A stretch of 64,000 nucleotides of DNA from Scleromitrula shiraiana (GCA_028455995.1 JABELC010000002.1:372001-436000), one strand, 5' to 3'; shown: positions 36,948-49,291, numbered from the stretch's first letter. The notes: generated from the letters alone by a model not told the origin. Numbers and translations: made by a program.

Positions 36948-38589
36948 CCAACATTCGATGACTCAAAAGATTGTAGATCGAGTAAGAAGTAAAATCAGAG
37001 AAAGAAATGAGTGAATGTAGGAGTCAAGATTTTCCGTAGAGTTGAAGAGGAAGACGAAGAGGAAGAGGAAGACGAAGAGGAAGAGAAATTTAAAATCGAG
37101 GGTTGAGCTATTTTACAGTTGTCATTGGTGATACTCGATATCGGAAGATATATGAGAGAGAATGGACGAATTGGAAAAACAAAGGAAGAGAAGAGAAGTA
37201 ATTTGTCACAAGGTAAAATGAGATAGAGAAAAGTAAGAATTTGTGGTAGGATATGAGGTGAAGGTAATGTAGATTGAATGATTATGAGGAGAAGTCAAGA
37301 GGAGGAGGAGGAGGAGGAGGAGTGGAGGGGGGTTAATGTGATTGATTGATATTTTGGTTAGTATTATTCCTCGATTTGTACTACAGCACCAGCTTTTTTT
37401 TTTTTTCTGAATAACCTTATATTTAGATTGTAGGATGGATGGGGTCCCTTCTTTTTTACATAGTGTTATTAGTAAGCATCAGTGGATGGTAAAGTATGTA
37501 AAATATGCCAATATGATTGTTATTATTAATCTACACTTGGACATAAATTGTATCTTGTATTGTATTGTATTGTATTGTACTGTATTAGTCAGATTTGAGT
37601 TAGAACAAAGGATCAAGAGTTGTTCCGACTCCCGACAGTTTGATCTACTGTAATATAATAGAGCTCGAGCTTAACCTTCTATTCCTATATAAATTTAAAT
37701 ATGAATTTGATGTCGACTGTTGAACAATACATCAAGTAGAAGATAAAAAGTGAACAAAATCTAGTATGGGAGATATACTCTTTAAGTACCTGATTGAAGG
37801 GGAATGATCTAATATGTACTACATATTTAGACGTTCATCTCACTAAAGCTTACCTAAATTTGATCATCCAGTCCTCAAGCTAGTACAAGTTGAAGAGATA
37901 CGTTTGAACATTCCTTCCCCCCTTTCCCCCCTCTCCCCCCTCACTCATCCCCAACCTTTTCCCCCCTTTTCAAAAAATTGAAATAGGCGAATACACGTCT
38001 TTCTAATATACATGAAACCTCTTCATCCTGGCGGTATAGTGGGGTTTAAAGAATCTGAGTCCATCTCTATATACTAAAGAACTCTTCTTTTAGTATCATC
38101 AAATAAAAAGATCTGAACATCCAATCTCTTTTTCAAGACTAAAAGTTTTGCAGTGTAATTCACATACCAATTAGATGCAGATCACTCAATTGATCTTCCA
38201 ATATGAGAGCCATCTCATCCTAATCTAGGTATGATGAACACACCTCAACATGTCAAGCATTGGAGATGAGTTACCTCATTCCAGGTCGTGCATAAAACCA
38301 CATGCTCAATCAACCATCAGATACCGACGATATACTATCCGAATCCTGACATTGAACAGAGCTAAATGTTCTTCGAGAATCGAGGCACCGAAAATGTCTC
38401 GAGTCATTCTATACAGCAAGTGTATGTTGAGTATTCTTCCACTCCTTACACACTACGAGATTATAATATTCAAAGTAGTTCACTTGAACAGTTCTCGATT
38501 ATCAGTTTGAAATAATGTCACTATTTCACATCAAAAGAAAGCGTTTCTCTCCGCAGGTTATTGTCATTTACTATTCATGTATTTCGCAC
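36948..38589. other. Intergenic region upstream of NMA111
   Basis: About 1.6 kb. Purine-rich gag/gaa tracts (37040-37085, 37301-37322), a poly-T run (about 37396-37407), tgtat pentamers (37556-37582) and C/T tracts (37917-37970). Scattered frames up to 86 codons show no family resemblance, so no gene is called. Confidence 0.5.
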
Positions 38590-39860
38590 TAGAGAATATT
38601 GTCCAAGGTCTTTCCATCATTGGTACAAATCAGTCACCGTTTATCCTCCGTGCGAGTTGAATTGATCAAAGTGTTGTTGGGGGATGTTGAAGCCTTGGTG
38701 GTTCAACCTACACTCCCTAATTCAAACTGCACCACAACTTGTCTTCAAATTTCCTCTCTTCCGCGGAGACTTCTCTTGGTAGGGGTTCTAGCGAGAAGGA
38801 AATTAGCATTCTGGTTGGACGAAGAGACAAAATATTGATGCGCACCTTCAACTTTTCCATCTTTGGAGACAGCCTTCTTTGCTCTACGAGCACATTTGAG
38901 AAGCGTGATCAAAAGTTGTTGCAGCCTATCAAGGTACTTATCAGGCACATAGAACGTGTAGGTACTAGCATCTTGATTGGTAGGATTAGTGGTTTGCACT
39001 CGAAGAAAGTTATGAAAAACTGGTTGTGAGATATCCATTTGCGTCAAGAAATGCCTCATCACAGAGTCATCCTCCGGTGGCGTGGATAAACCACTATTGC
39101 CAGTTGTTAGTTACGGTGGCAACGCTCGATTTTCAAGAGCAGATGTAGGTATTTGGCTGGTAAGTTACCACACAACTTCTACCAACAGTCAATCACCTCC
39201 AGTAACCCCCAATGGTTCACAGAAGGAACTGTTGGTAGAAGTTGTGTTATTACTACTCCACGAGGAGGCATATAGAAATCTGCGTTTTGCGCCGCCACTA
39301 TTAGCCTATGACCTGTGTTAGGTTGGACGAGGAGGCATAATGCTAGACCATTGTTTGTACGCACCTTCGCCTTCTTTAGCAAAAAAAGAAATTCTGGATC
39401 TGCTTCTTGTTCGTGTAAATTTTGCAAAGTCGAAATGCAAGAAACTTCGCCGTCATGTGTATTTTAGGGGGATTTGACCAGATCCCCAACCACATCGCCT
39501 TCGGATGAACTTTGAGACGCTTATTCAAATCATCACTCTCATCAAGCCCGGTCTGATAACCAGCTTGGAAATGCCGGTATTGGTAGAGTTGAGTTTCTAG
39601 AAGTTGAAGAAGACACAGTATATTTGTTTGTACGCCCCACCCTGTGGGTGGGTGGTGTGAGGAAATTGGATTTCCGTTGGCACCCGAATAGCAATGAGGT
39701 CTTTCATGCTCGGGGCACGCACACAATGTGCAGCTGGTCTCCCCAGCCCATCTTGTAATCCAAACTATTGGGCATGATATTGTGCCTTTCATGCAGAAGC
39801 TAGCTGGGCACTTCCATATCGAAAGATTGTCCGAACTTCTTTTTCGCACGTTTGGCCCGG
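38590..39860 (-). pseudogene. Unassigned decayed coding region
   Basis: Successive minus-strand open segments at 39849..39376, 39427..39179 and 39062..38745 lie end to end in shifting frames, with no splice signals that join them cleanly. Pieces look protein-like (for example TYTFYVPDKYLDRLQQLLITLLKCARRAKK) but I recognise no family. They sit directly downstream, on the same strand, of the LisH/LRR relic. I read the block as the decayed 3' part of one or more former genes; a real intron-rich gene is possible but unsupported. Confidence 0.35.
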
Positions 39861-40064
39861 GTGATAAAGAATCGTTTGATGGTTGAGATAGGGAAGATGT
39901 TTGGCGTCATTGACGTATGTTTTGCTCCACGAGTTTGTATCCGCACCATCGTCGGGCACCACCATCTTTACTGCACGAGTGTGCTTGAGTTATTCGAAAT
40001 CCTGTAATTTACCACTTGCGTTAGTTTTTTGTATCTACTCGTATGTTTGGAAGAGGAAATACAC

Positions 40065-40542
40065 ACCAACCAGGGGGTAAAAGAGTACTTTGTATGGAGC
40101 CAACGTCTAGCACTTGGAGGCGATTGGTATAATGCAACAGGTGGCAAACTCCCTTTGCAGTCATTTTATTGCCAGCAAGATACAGGTGAGTGAGACCTGT
40201 GAATTCAAGGAGGTCGTCTGCTTGGCCACTACGCCTGTGAGCCCAAAGAACACGTCAAAGATATTGATTTCGTCCAAGTAATCGAGGATTGTGAGATTGT
40301 TGTGGGATGGGTGCGAAAATTTTGGGGCTTTGTTTCTGTCCATACTGATGCTCACCAGGGTCGTGAATAAGAAAAGATCCAAATCTCTGTCGTGGACTAT
40401 TCTTCGCAACATTGATAGGCTGATCGCTGTTCAACAGCGACCTCGCACAATCATACACACCATTCTTTAGGAAGTATTCAAAGATGTAAGTATTCAGTCG
40501 TGATTGAGTGACTGCTGTTGTCTCACTGGGCATCATGGGCAT
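40065..40542 (-). pseudogene. Chimeric relic: LisH fragment then leucine-rich-repeat fragment
   Basis: From ATG at 40542 the frame reads a clear LisH motif (SRLNTYIFEYFLKNGVYDCARSL, residues about 13-36). It resembles the N-terminus of Flo8/SOM1-type transcriptional activators. The frame ends in TGA at about 40257..40255. The same frame resumes immediately and reads LEFTGLTHLYLAGNKMTAKGV followed by LLHYTNRLQVLDVGS, a leucine-rich-repeat signature, then stops near 40040. LisH and LRR modules are not normally joined like this. The downstream part of a SOM1 protein is missing. Interpretation: a decayed fusion or shuffled gene fragments, not an active gene. Confidence 0.5.
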
Positions 40543-40595
40543 ACCACTTCTAACAAAAGGTAGCCAATAGAAGTCTTCTATGTTGTTTTATCAGT

Positions 40596-41167
40596 TCACA
40601 TTATTGAACACCACGTTGGGGATTGAACATACAGAAGTCTTTGACTGGCTGGTTCAATCAATAGGATGGCGATCCTCTGCAGCTGGACTCGAATCTCTTG
40701 AAGGTGTATCCAATTAATCGCCTTTTGGCACCCGCGAGTTGCGCGCTGTCTCTTTTGGTGTTTGCTTTGCTTCTGAGTCAAGGTACTCTTTCGAGGAGAT
40801 CCTCGAGAAGCCGAGTTGATAGTAGCTGTATTCGACGCGATTGGTGAAATGCTATTGGCTGACAATCGAGTCGTCGATCGGGAAATAAGTGGTATCGACC
40901 TTAGATGTTAACTTAATTGGAAAGTGGGGATTGAATAATGGAATGGATATATCTTACATTGGATGCCCTTCCAAGTTGGGAGGGTTGAGCCTGGTGTTTG
41001 TATCCGCCAGCGGATAATAGAGATGGATCGATTAAATGATTGGAAACGTGAATGACTAGTGTTTGTCAGACTCATCCTCAAACGTGAGGTTAACGGGCGT
41101 ATTGAGGAGGGAGTGTTGTAGTGATCTTGGTGAAGGTAAGTAGACAACTGATTTTGTAGTTGGCTCA
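40596..41167 (-). pseudogene. Decayed frames between the Q-rich and LisH relics
   Basis: Minus-strand segments 41168..40908 and 40865..40596 contain fragments such as QLQNQLSTYLHQDHYNTP and GSPRKSTLTQKQSKHQKRQR that resemble polar, basic linker sequence of Flo8/SOM1-like activators, but in different frames and interrupted by stops. Identification is tentative and rests on composition and on the neighbouring LisH and Q-rich pieces. Confidence 0.3.
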
Positions 41168-41207
41168 CACCAAGATCACTTCAACACACCCTCCTCAATA
41201 TGCCCGT
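41093..41207. repeat. 40-bp inverted repeat (hairpin), 35-nt loop
   Basis: Arms 41093-41132 and 41168-41207 are inverted copies with 3 mismatches in 40. The arms are part of the decayed coding relic, so they probably arose by local inverted duplication. Confidence 0.85.
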
Positions 41208-41345
41208 AGGTCATGTTGTTGTGACGCAGCAGCATCAAGCTCAGCAACTTGTCGTGAAGCCGCACCTGCTTGGGCTTGAGCAAGTCGTTGTTGCTGAGCT
41301 TGATGCTGCTGCTGCTGCTGCTGCTGCTGCTATTGTTGTTGGCAG
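41208..41345 (-). pseudogene. Glutamine-rich relic fragment
   Basis: Read on the minus strand, the sequence gives a poly-Q run, then HQAQQQRLAQAQAGAASRQVAELDAAASQQ, ending at a TGA/TAG-rich boundary near 41205. It resembles the Q-rich linkers of fungal activators such as SOM1/Flo8. It carries a stop inside the Q run and lies on the wrong (upstream) side of the LisH fragment for an intact gene. Confidence 0.4.
41226..41312. repeat. 23-bp perfect inverted repeat, 41-nt loop
   Basis: gcagcagcatcaagctcagc... at 41226-41248 is exactly inverted at 41290-41312. The right arm continues as a CTG run to about 41331. Together with the neighbouring 40-bp hairpin it makes two adjacent stem-loops within 220 bases. 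Confidence 0.85.
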
Positions 41346-43401
41346 GTGAAGCAGCTAATATTCTTCAAGTTAGTAGTTATCCAAACTTTTGATGAAGTTT
41401 AAGAATGTAAGTTGATTATTTTTTTGTTGACAAATGGAAAACAACAGGAAGGCCGTCTCCAAACCATCAAAATAATATGCGACAGCATCATATTCTTTCA
41501 AGAAAGAATGAAGTGGTACACGGAATGATGGAACAACAATGGAGTTTTGCATACCTTGACGCAGCAAAAGTTGAGATGTGCCATAGAAAATTGTTGTATT
41601 TCTACAACAAAAGTTGCTGTAGAGAAAGAAGAGGAATTTAAAAAATCAAGTGGGCAGGCGACCTTTTTGTGTGCGAATATTGTGTACTAATATTACGCAA
41701 AGCGGGGCAATCTTTGCAAATTTGCTAAGAGGAACTCGAGATGAGTACGAGGGGTTGAATAACTAGATGCCAATAGACTAGGTCCGGTCTCTCTCCGATT
41801 CTGGAGGTGAGCTGTTGTTGAGAAGGCGTAGCGAAGTGGTGATTGGGGGGAGAGCTCTCAATGGGGCTAGTCTTCTCTTGGACTTCCTACTGTGCTAGTA
41901 GCCTCGTTGCTCGAGGGATGGTATTATTATTAGATCTAGACGCTTATCGTATCTAAAGTGCTTTGCTGTTTAATTTGAAGGCTAGAATCTGTAAAATAAC
42001 GATTCCTCGTAAGCTGATAGGCCATCCCCGCAGATCTGAAGCTGTCTCGAGGCTCTTGACTGAAAGGTACTCTCTCCTCTACAACAGCAGTAATCAATCC
42101 TCTCACCCAACGACAACCAGAATTATTCCATTAATCTCTCTCATATCTAAGGATTGTTTCTCTTATACTTGAACTTAATATGCCTGTATTAAATTCCCAT
42201 CCTTCGCGCTCCCAAAAAATCGTCGTTCACCTCAGAACGGACTTTCTTCTTCGCTCTTTCCCATACTTCAAAAAGCTCTACGGCCCCACACTGCACTCTA
42301 GGAATTTATTCCTCATCGATTATCGCTTTATGTTGTGCATCATTAAGCTTTATCTCAATCTATTTCAATCTAGTTCAGTCTAGGCATATCTTATTATTCC
42401 TTCCTTTCCTTCTTCGAAATTACGATTCGACAACACCATTTTATCGAAGGACTATTCAATTTATCTCTTTCCATCTCTTGTCCTAACAACCTCCATTGTA
42501 CATCTGCAGTCTTTCAATCTCTCAGTCTTCCGGTCTTTGACTAGTTCCACATGTCTTGCTCGATTCAAATCAAAGAAGCCCCGGCGCAGAAGATAAAGGA
42601 GATTAAGATAGTTAGGTATAATCAATCTACAGTCATACCTTCTACAACCACAAAGCTATTTATTAAATTAAGATCTATTATACTAACATCTTATCGTTCT
42701 ATAGAACAAAACTCAAACCAATCTGAACGAACCATTTCCTTCTTCAATTCAATCTAATCAACCAAAATATGCCAATCTACTACCAAACAAAGAATTTCAT
42801 ATCTACAATAGCCCATACGTTATGCCAATACTTACCAACCTTCGAAACAAATACAAGCTTCAATCCAAAAGAGTCTTAACCGATACTACCCCCACCCGAG
42901 ATTACCCGTTGTTAGGCGTTGTGGTTTTCGCTTCTAGCCCCTGTGTGGATCTAAGACTAAACACATAACTTTTCAACAACATATTGTGCATTGATGTCCA
43001 TATCATGTATGTCAACAAAGAGGAAGATTAAAAGGGATATAATTTCCCTGGGATAAGGACAGGAGATTGAGGTAGTAGCATATGGCAGGAAAGATTTTCA
43101 AATTGAAGATTATATAAAGTGGGACTGAGGGTTTAAATTCAGATATGTTTATACATTTCTAAATTATTGAACTTCGTTCTATGTTGCTCCAATTTTCTAT
43201 TGCTTCCGACTTAATATTGTGTCCTATAATGTTGCGTATATCTTTGAGGACTACGCTGAAGCTTCTTCTACAGCTTTCCACAATGCGATTCAATGACATC
43301 CCCGAAATATCACCATGATACTGTGCAATAAAAGCTCAAGTGAAAAGAATCTCCACATTCATGGACCGGGACACCTCGCTCTCATCTTCTCGGCATTACA
43401 C
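41346..43401. other. Intergenic region without a supported gene
   Basis: About 2 kb. Pyrimidine-rich sequence at 42380-42550 looks like a 5' leader in front of an ATG at 42551, but the following frame is 68 codons with no recognisable domain and no convincing continuation. Nothing else is supported. Confidence 0.45.
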
Positions 43402-44341
43402 TCACTGGGTTACCCTTGATATCAGATCAACTGCAAAGTCCCCTATCTCTCGAATAAGCTCTTGGAATGAACGCTTTTGAACCAGCTCTTTCTTGTGTGC
43501 AGCCACTATATCCACCACAATTCGCCGTATATTATTAGTGTCGATATCATTCGATGTGGTGTATACTTCGCGAATACAATCGGGAAATGTATCGCTAATC
43601 CAATGCAGTTGTAATTGCTGTTCGAACTTCTTGCATGAAAGTATCTTGAGATCTTCCATTAGGAACATGTCCGCAAGAGCAAACACTCTTGGATGTTTGA
43701 GTAACTCGATATCGTCACCTATGATCTATTAGCTTTCTTATTATAAGAGAAGGGGAAAATACCTTCGGAGCTCAAACTTTCAGAGGGTTCGTCAGAGTAA
43801 TCCCCTGTGTATATATAATGAAACACCCGCCAAAGAGCATGTGGGCTATCTTTCTCGAAGCTGATTTCATTTGTTATGCTTTCTTTGAACCCGCTTTGAA
43901 GTAAGTTGTCAAAGTATGGGCAACGCATCCCCAAAATTACTCGATGTGATGTAAAGGGGATCTTCGATTCTCCAAGGTAAATCGTTATATCGGAGTATTT
44001 GCTGTTGTTGAACAAGCTGGAGCACAGTTAGTGTCCCAGTTCCAGATATTGAGGCAGGTACTATTTTACCTATCAAATACTCTTTTATGGTCAGAATTGG
44101 ACTGTTCAGGCGAGGCTGCGGAGACCCATTCTGAAGTTTGATAACTTGACCGGTATGCCATAACAGAATGCCCGACGTGAATCGACGGTTGGGTTGCTAT
44201 GGACGGTGTTGATTGTTGGAGCGATTCTTGTTCAAATCGAGCTTGTGCTGCCCGCTGCCTTCGATTTTTCTTCAGATATCTAGCTGATTGTTCTTGCCGA
44301 CGACGGATTTCAGCTTGATCAGGCCTAGCCTTCTCACCCAT
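43402..44341 (-). CDS. BTB/POZ domain protein with basic N-terminal region
   Basis: Exons 44341..44070, 44016..43763, 43718..43402 give 280 aa with consistent phases. Residues about 12-45 are strongly basic and helical (EIRRRQEQSARYLKKNRRQRAAQARFEQE), resembling a bZIP-type basic region without an obvious zipper. A BTB/POZ fold begins at residue about 93: KYSDITIYLGESKIPFTSHRVIL, the CPYFDNLLQSGFKES segment, ISFEKDSPHALWRVFHYIYTGDY and a VFALADMFLMEDLK helix. The C-terminal helices are consistent with a BACK-like tail. BTB domains mediate dimerisation and Cullin-3 substrate recruitment; no specific partner can be named. It sits between a relic field and an AT-rich island, an accessory-like setting. 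Confidence 0.8.
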
Positions 44342-44560
44342 TTATATTTACAGCAGCAGATATGAGTTAGGTCAAGAGTATGCTGGTGGAACTAGGAACG
44401 CTAAAAAAGGGCTGTTAGGATGATTTGATTGAGATACAGTTGTTCTAAAAATTATGGTTGAATAAAAAAGCGTTGGGTGGTTTCGTGCAGGTCACATTTA
44501 TCCAGCCAATGAGGGAACATGCACATAGAAAACGATTTATAATTATATCTACCCCCTCTT
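44342..44560. other. Promoter side of the BTB gene
   Basis: Short upstream region, moderately AT-rich; no other feature seen. Confidence 0.4.
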
Positions 44561-45362
44561 TACCCAGCATTAAATTGATAACTTCGGGCGCTGATCTTTT
44601 TGTTGAATCTACCTATTGATATCTCTGAAGCTTCATACATTGCCAAATCTCTCTAAAACCTACGAAATATAGTAACTTACCCACAATTTATATTTAAGCA
44701 AATTTTAAATAATCGTGTTTTAACGTGATAAATCTATATTATACTTTTTTATATCAATTACTATAATGTTTGAATGAATAATTTTTTACTACTACTACTT
44801 ACTAGTAAGTAGTAGCTAGTAAGTAGTAGTATAACTTGAAGTATGATATAAATTTATACTTTAAAATATTCAATATAAAAATTAAATTTATTATATAGTA
44901 TTTAGAAAATTAAATTCAAAATAAAATATTAATTTTAATAAAATAATATATTTATATATTCAAGTTCTCAGGCTAGTATTTATGAAATACTAAAAAATAG
45001 TTAAGTTAAAAATTAAAATATAATTTTAACTTCTTATTACTACTAAATATATTTGATATTCAATTATTTTGAAGTTAGTACTACTACTACTAGTAGTAGT
45101 ATGATAAAAAGAATACTAGTAGTAACTTAATATTACTAGTACTATTAGTACTACTACTAGTAGTAGTATCATAAAACTTATATATTAAATAGTGATTTTT
45201 TATTTAAAAATTTTTATTTTCAAACTTAATATATCAAACTTGAATAAAATTAAACTTTACTACTACTAGTAGTACTATCATGATATACTAGTTACATGAT
45301 GATAAAACTTCAACTTGAAGTTGAAATAACTTGAATATACTACTACTACTACTACTACTATG
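44561..45362. repeat. AT-rich island with recurrent TAC/GTA palindromes
   Basis: About 800 bases of extreme AT content without ORFs. Four or more near-perfect palindromes of the type tactactactagtagtagta, centred on CTAG, occur at about 44795-44828, 45081-45100, 45148-45168 and 45259-45276, three of them followed by a taNNatNata tail. Smaller palindromes such as caacttgaagttg (about 45310) also occur. It looks like decayed repetitive DNA, possibly RIP-mutated, with a minisatellite-like hairpin family. Confidence 0.7.
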
Positions 45363-47373
45363 TTTCTGGCATCTACTTTGCTCACGCTCATTGCACACTC
45401 GCTGAGGGAGAGATCATTTCGGGGAAGGGCAGCGTTTCTTGGGCGGTTCTGATGTCAAGATGAAAGCGTGGTATGCCGAACGATGGCTGGCTCTAGTGAA
45501 GCCACCCTCAACCCTCTAAAATTCGCTCCAGACTCTCGGTGATAGCATATCAGAAGATTGATCTTCATATTGAATGGATACAGGGCATGGTAAACTTACA
45601 ATGAATCTTGAACCCAATCTAGAAACTCAAAGAGTTGAAACACAATGGAGTCGGGTAGAGGCGATCCGGTAACAGTAGCTTGCTATGTTGTCTGCCACGC
45701 TAAACGCGCGTCGTACCTACGTAGGTAGCAGTTCAATGAAAGTTCGCTACAAATTCCCAGGTATACCTCTAATTCCAAAAGCAAACTTACTCAAACGATA
45801 AAAATTCCTCGTCAACGCGTCTTCCCGTCGCAAGCGTTTTATATTGATATGATAAGTGATCAACCAATAGAAAGGGATAATTTCTCAATACGCACCTTGC
45901 CGAATTGCATATCTGTCTGTGTTCATATGAAATCCTCGTCGAGGAATTACATCCAATGACATTTTGTACCCGATGCATGTACGAAAATTGGGGGTTACGG
46001 TTTTTTGAATCTGTATGTGGTTAGGATATATCGGCCCATATGGTTTGTCATCCATTACTCTTGACGTCACTTCATTCTCACAATCGATTAATATTGTTTG
46101 ACTTTCTCGAGCGCAGTGCTTTATTCGTTGTTTCCATGAGAGTAGAGATGTATCCAGAGCTCGGTGAATTCGGTGGACACTATGTTTGCATCGTTATACA
46201 ATGCGGTCGCGCTTAATAGCATTGTCTCTCGCCAGTTGCGAATGCACTGCGAATATGTAAAGATAGCGTTCCCAGGGAGCTCCATATCTGAGAAGCTTTT
46301 CGATCGTCTCTATGGTACAATAAGTAGTATGGTCTGATCTATAACTTTCTTTGCTCGGCATTCTTGCAGACGCCCAGTTTGATCTCCGGCTTTATCTGTT
46401 ATCGGGAGTGCTGATGGATGTGTGCAGAAGTCTATATCTTGTCACTGTCAGGTATTTAATTCACCTCTGATACGAGATATATCGTTTGAGATACCTAAAG
46501 AGTTTCGACAAACTTCTTTTGGTTTTTTATCATAAGTCTGAATCGTTGAGAGACGCTAATCTGGTGTAACCTACTAGGCACTTAGCTGAGTGGCATAGCC
46601 TGTCATCGCTCGATGCTCGGCTTCATAAGTATTCAATTCTTCCTGTATGAATGGGTATTTGACACTGTTAGATTTGTAAATACCAGAGAACAACGAGATA
46701 TTGCTCATTCATTCATCAAGAGAATAGCCGAATCTATCTCTGCTGGGAACGAAGATCACACTATATCATCAACAACATCGAACACAACATCAAAAAACGC
46801 ATAAAAAATATCTATTAAAACTATCCATTCCAAATCAGTCTTATATCTATCTCTCATAACCAACCAAACCAATAACGAAAACGGAAACCAAAACTTGCAA
46901 ATCCCATCCATGTCTGTAATGAAAAGTAATCCACGAGTGGAGGAAGTAAAAAGAAAGGGATGTTTGGATTTGTTCTCTGAGGAATGTCTTTTCTTTTCTT
47001 TTTCTATTTTCCAATAAATATCTATCCATCCATCTAGATTTCGGATTGATACCCAAGTAAGTAGGTTGCTAGTTAATGCCGGTTGGTTGAAAGTTGTTTT
47101 TTTGCTTGCTGGTGCACCGCCCTGGTTTACGAAGTATCGATCGATGTGAAGGAGATACCAAGCTATGATATATTCACCCATCTTACTTTAAGAAGTAAAC
47201 GGATGGATACAACTCGATATCTTTGGGAATTGAATCATAAACATGAGTGGTTATTAGCAGGATTGCTTGCATGGAAGTCGTTGGATGAGATGTCTTCGAG
47301 TAAAGTAGATTAAGAGAGCGACAAAAATGAATGGGTGATCGAGCAAATGTAGAAGAACATCGAGAGACAAAAT
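45363..47373. other. Intergenic region, no supported gene
   Basis: About 2 kb of more balanced composition than the AT island. Frames of 60-140 codons on both strands (45787-46070, 46613-46804, 46756-47181) lack any domain. A cctacgtagg palindrome lies near 45715-45728. The right end contains the SVF1 3' UTR. Confidence 0.45.
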
Positions 47374-48734
47374 CTACAAGATAAAAGTTGTTTCGGAGAA
47401 GAGAGTTCCTTGTTCCTCTACAGCTGCACCATCACCATTCTTGATGGAGAGAACAAGGGAATCTCTGGGTGGGATAGCGAACTATTAAATGTATGGTCAG
47501 AACTTGACAACTTGTAAAGGGGATAGAAAACGGTGAAATAAATAATATACCTGATAACAGTAAGGTCTTGTGCCAACAACGCCCCCAACCAACGATTTAA
47601 TGATACCAGGGATATGGGCCAAGATGTCCACACGATCAGTTCTATCAAGAGGACCACTCAAGACAGCAGAGAAATCTCCATCTTTACCCTTACCCTCCCA
47701 TTTGAATTCAGCGGCAGTTGGTTCAGGCCACTGAGTTTCCTCATCCTCTTTCACTTTGAGATGTTTCACCGTATTGGTAGCACCCGCATAAATAATCTCA
47801 CCATCCTTCACAACACCACCCACATTAACAACTGTAGAACCATATGAAGCAGGAGTAGTGAATTCCATCATAATGGCCGAATAAGTAGGAGTTTGAAAGG
47901 TGATGAAATTCCATTTAGCTGCGGCATGATGAGGTTTCATTCCTTGAATAGCATGGATGAAAATCCCACGACCCTTGAAATCATAGTTTTGCTCAGGCGT
48001 GATAATGCTACCGGTGACGGTGCATCGAGGCCAGAAACGATGGCGCATCTCACCCCAGGGATTGGCAGGATCGGTTCCATAAAACGATGTACCATTTGTT
48101 CCGACCTGGAAACCAGGGGTAGCGCGCTTAAGGACGAGATCTACAAGACCGGATTCATTGCGTGCGGCTTTGATGGTGTATTCATCTCCTGCTTCGTTCA
48201 AAGCGATGGAGAGACCATCAGCGTAGAATGAGACCATCTCCTCATCGAAACCATAGTTTTCGAGAGGGTCTGAGAGCCAAAGATGTTCTGAGCCCTTGTG
48301 GTTGAATATCTTGACATTAAGTTGGCAAGTCGTGCGTAGACCACTAGGATTTTATTGTCAGCAAAATTACCAACTAATATCCATGGGTACATTTGTAATA
48401 TTCCGCACTTGGAATGAATAGACAAATAGATCATACGTACGCAACATTGTTGTAAATCATCTGTACAGATGCAACTTTACCTTCATCAGAAATCATATAA
48501 AAGGTTTGTGTTTCCACATTGGTGCTATCTAGAGCCTTCCACTTCAAATCCTCCTTGGTCAGTTCGGTATAAGGAGTCTTCTGAGCTTGGACGGTGACGG
48601 CTTGGATGGCTGATGGTCCATATTCGGGCTCTTCTGTTCCGACAACATTGGCCAGTCTATAGATCTTAGTAAAAGGTGAGGAAAGGGGGAAATTCTTCAT
48701 ATGAGAAGACACACGTTTGTTTGAACCAATTCAT
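47374..48734 (-). CDS. svf1: SVF1 survival factor
   Basis: Exons 48734..48715, 48656..48441, 48343..47551, 47481..47374 give 378 aa. The 20-nt first exon supplies MNWFKQT, joined in phase to LANVVGTEEPEYGPSAIQ, the classic Svf1 start. Conserved stretches follow: KWKALDSTNVETQTFYM, VKIFNHKGSEHLWLSDP, WPRCTVTGSIITPEQNYDFKG, the GIFIHAIQGMKPHHAAAKWNF block, and a GTRPYCYQ-FAIPPRDSLVLSI end. The family is a lipocalin-like two-domain fold. Yeast Svf1 acts in oxidative and cold stress survival and ceramide handling near the ER-Golgi; this is inferred. The first donor is GTGTGT, somewhat weak. Length matches the family. Confidence 0.95.
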
Positions 48735-49291
48735 CCTTGCAAATCTCGTGATCTTGGTGTTGTCGATTTTTATTTACTCTTTGTGTTGTATAGCACGGTA
48801 GTATGATGGTGGATGAGTTTGGTAGTGTAGTTGACAGGTAGTATTATATCGTCGTCTATGTCTTGTCAAACTCTCAACCGGTTTATATTCCCCTTTTGAA
48901 ATAGTAATAGGACGTTCAAGGTGCTTTTAAGGTTAATTTCTTAGAATATGATGCAAGTGAAATCCTTCTCCTGAAGTTTAAGGTGACATTGTAAAAGTGG
49001 ATCCCATTGAATTGAGCTAACCCAATTTGCTTCCAATGACAGTTAATAAGTACACTGTTCAAATTGATAACCGTACTCCTTATCAGTTTGTGCAAGACGA
49101 CATCAACGTGAAGTTATTGGCAATACACCAGCGATGCGACATACAAAATATCAGGATCGTAAACCAAAACCTTTCAACAGCTACCTAGATATCAAAAGTT
49201 GGACTAATCATCATGCAAAAATGTATATTTCTCTCCCTACAATCATCTTCTAATCATACAAAAATTATGAACGCTCCAGCTAAACTATCCC
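48735..49291. other. SVF1 promoter and downstream-gene 3' region
   Basis: About 560 bases between tandem minus-strand genes. No ORF, repeat or RNA gene noticed. Confidence 0.5.

Noticed and set aside
42551..42757. 68-codon frame after a pyrimidine-rich leader-like stretch
   Set aside because: No domain and no splice partner that extends it; leader-like CT tracts are common by chance here.
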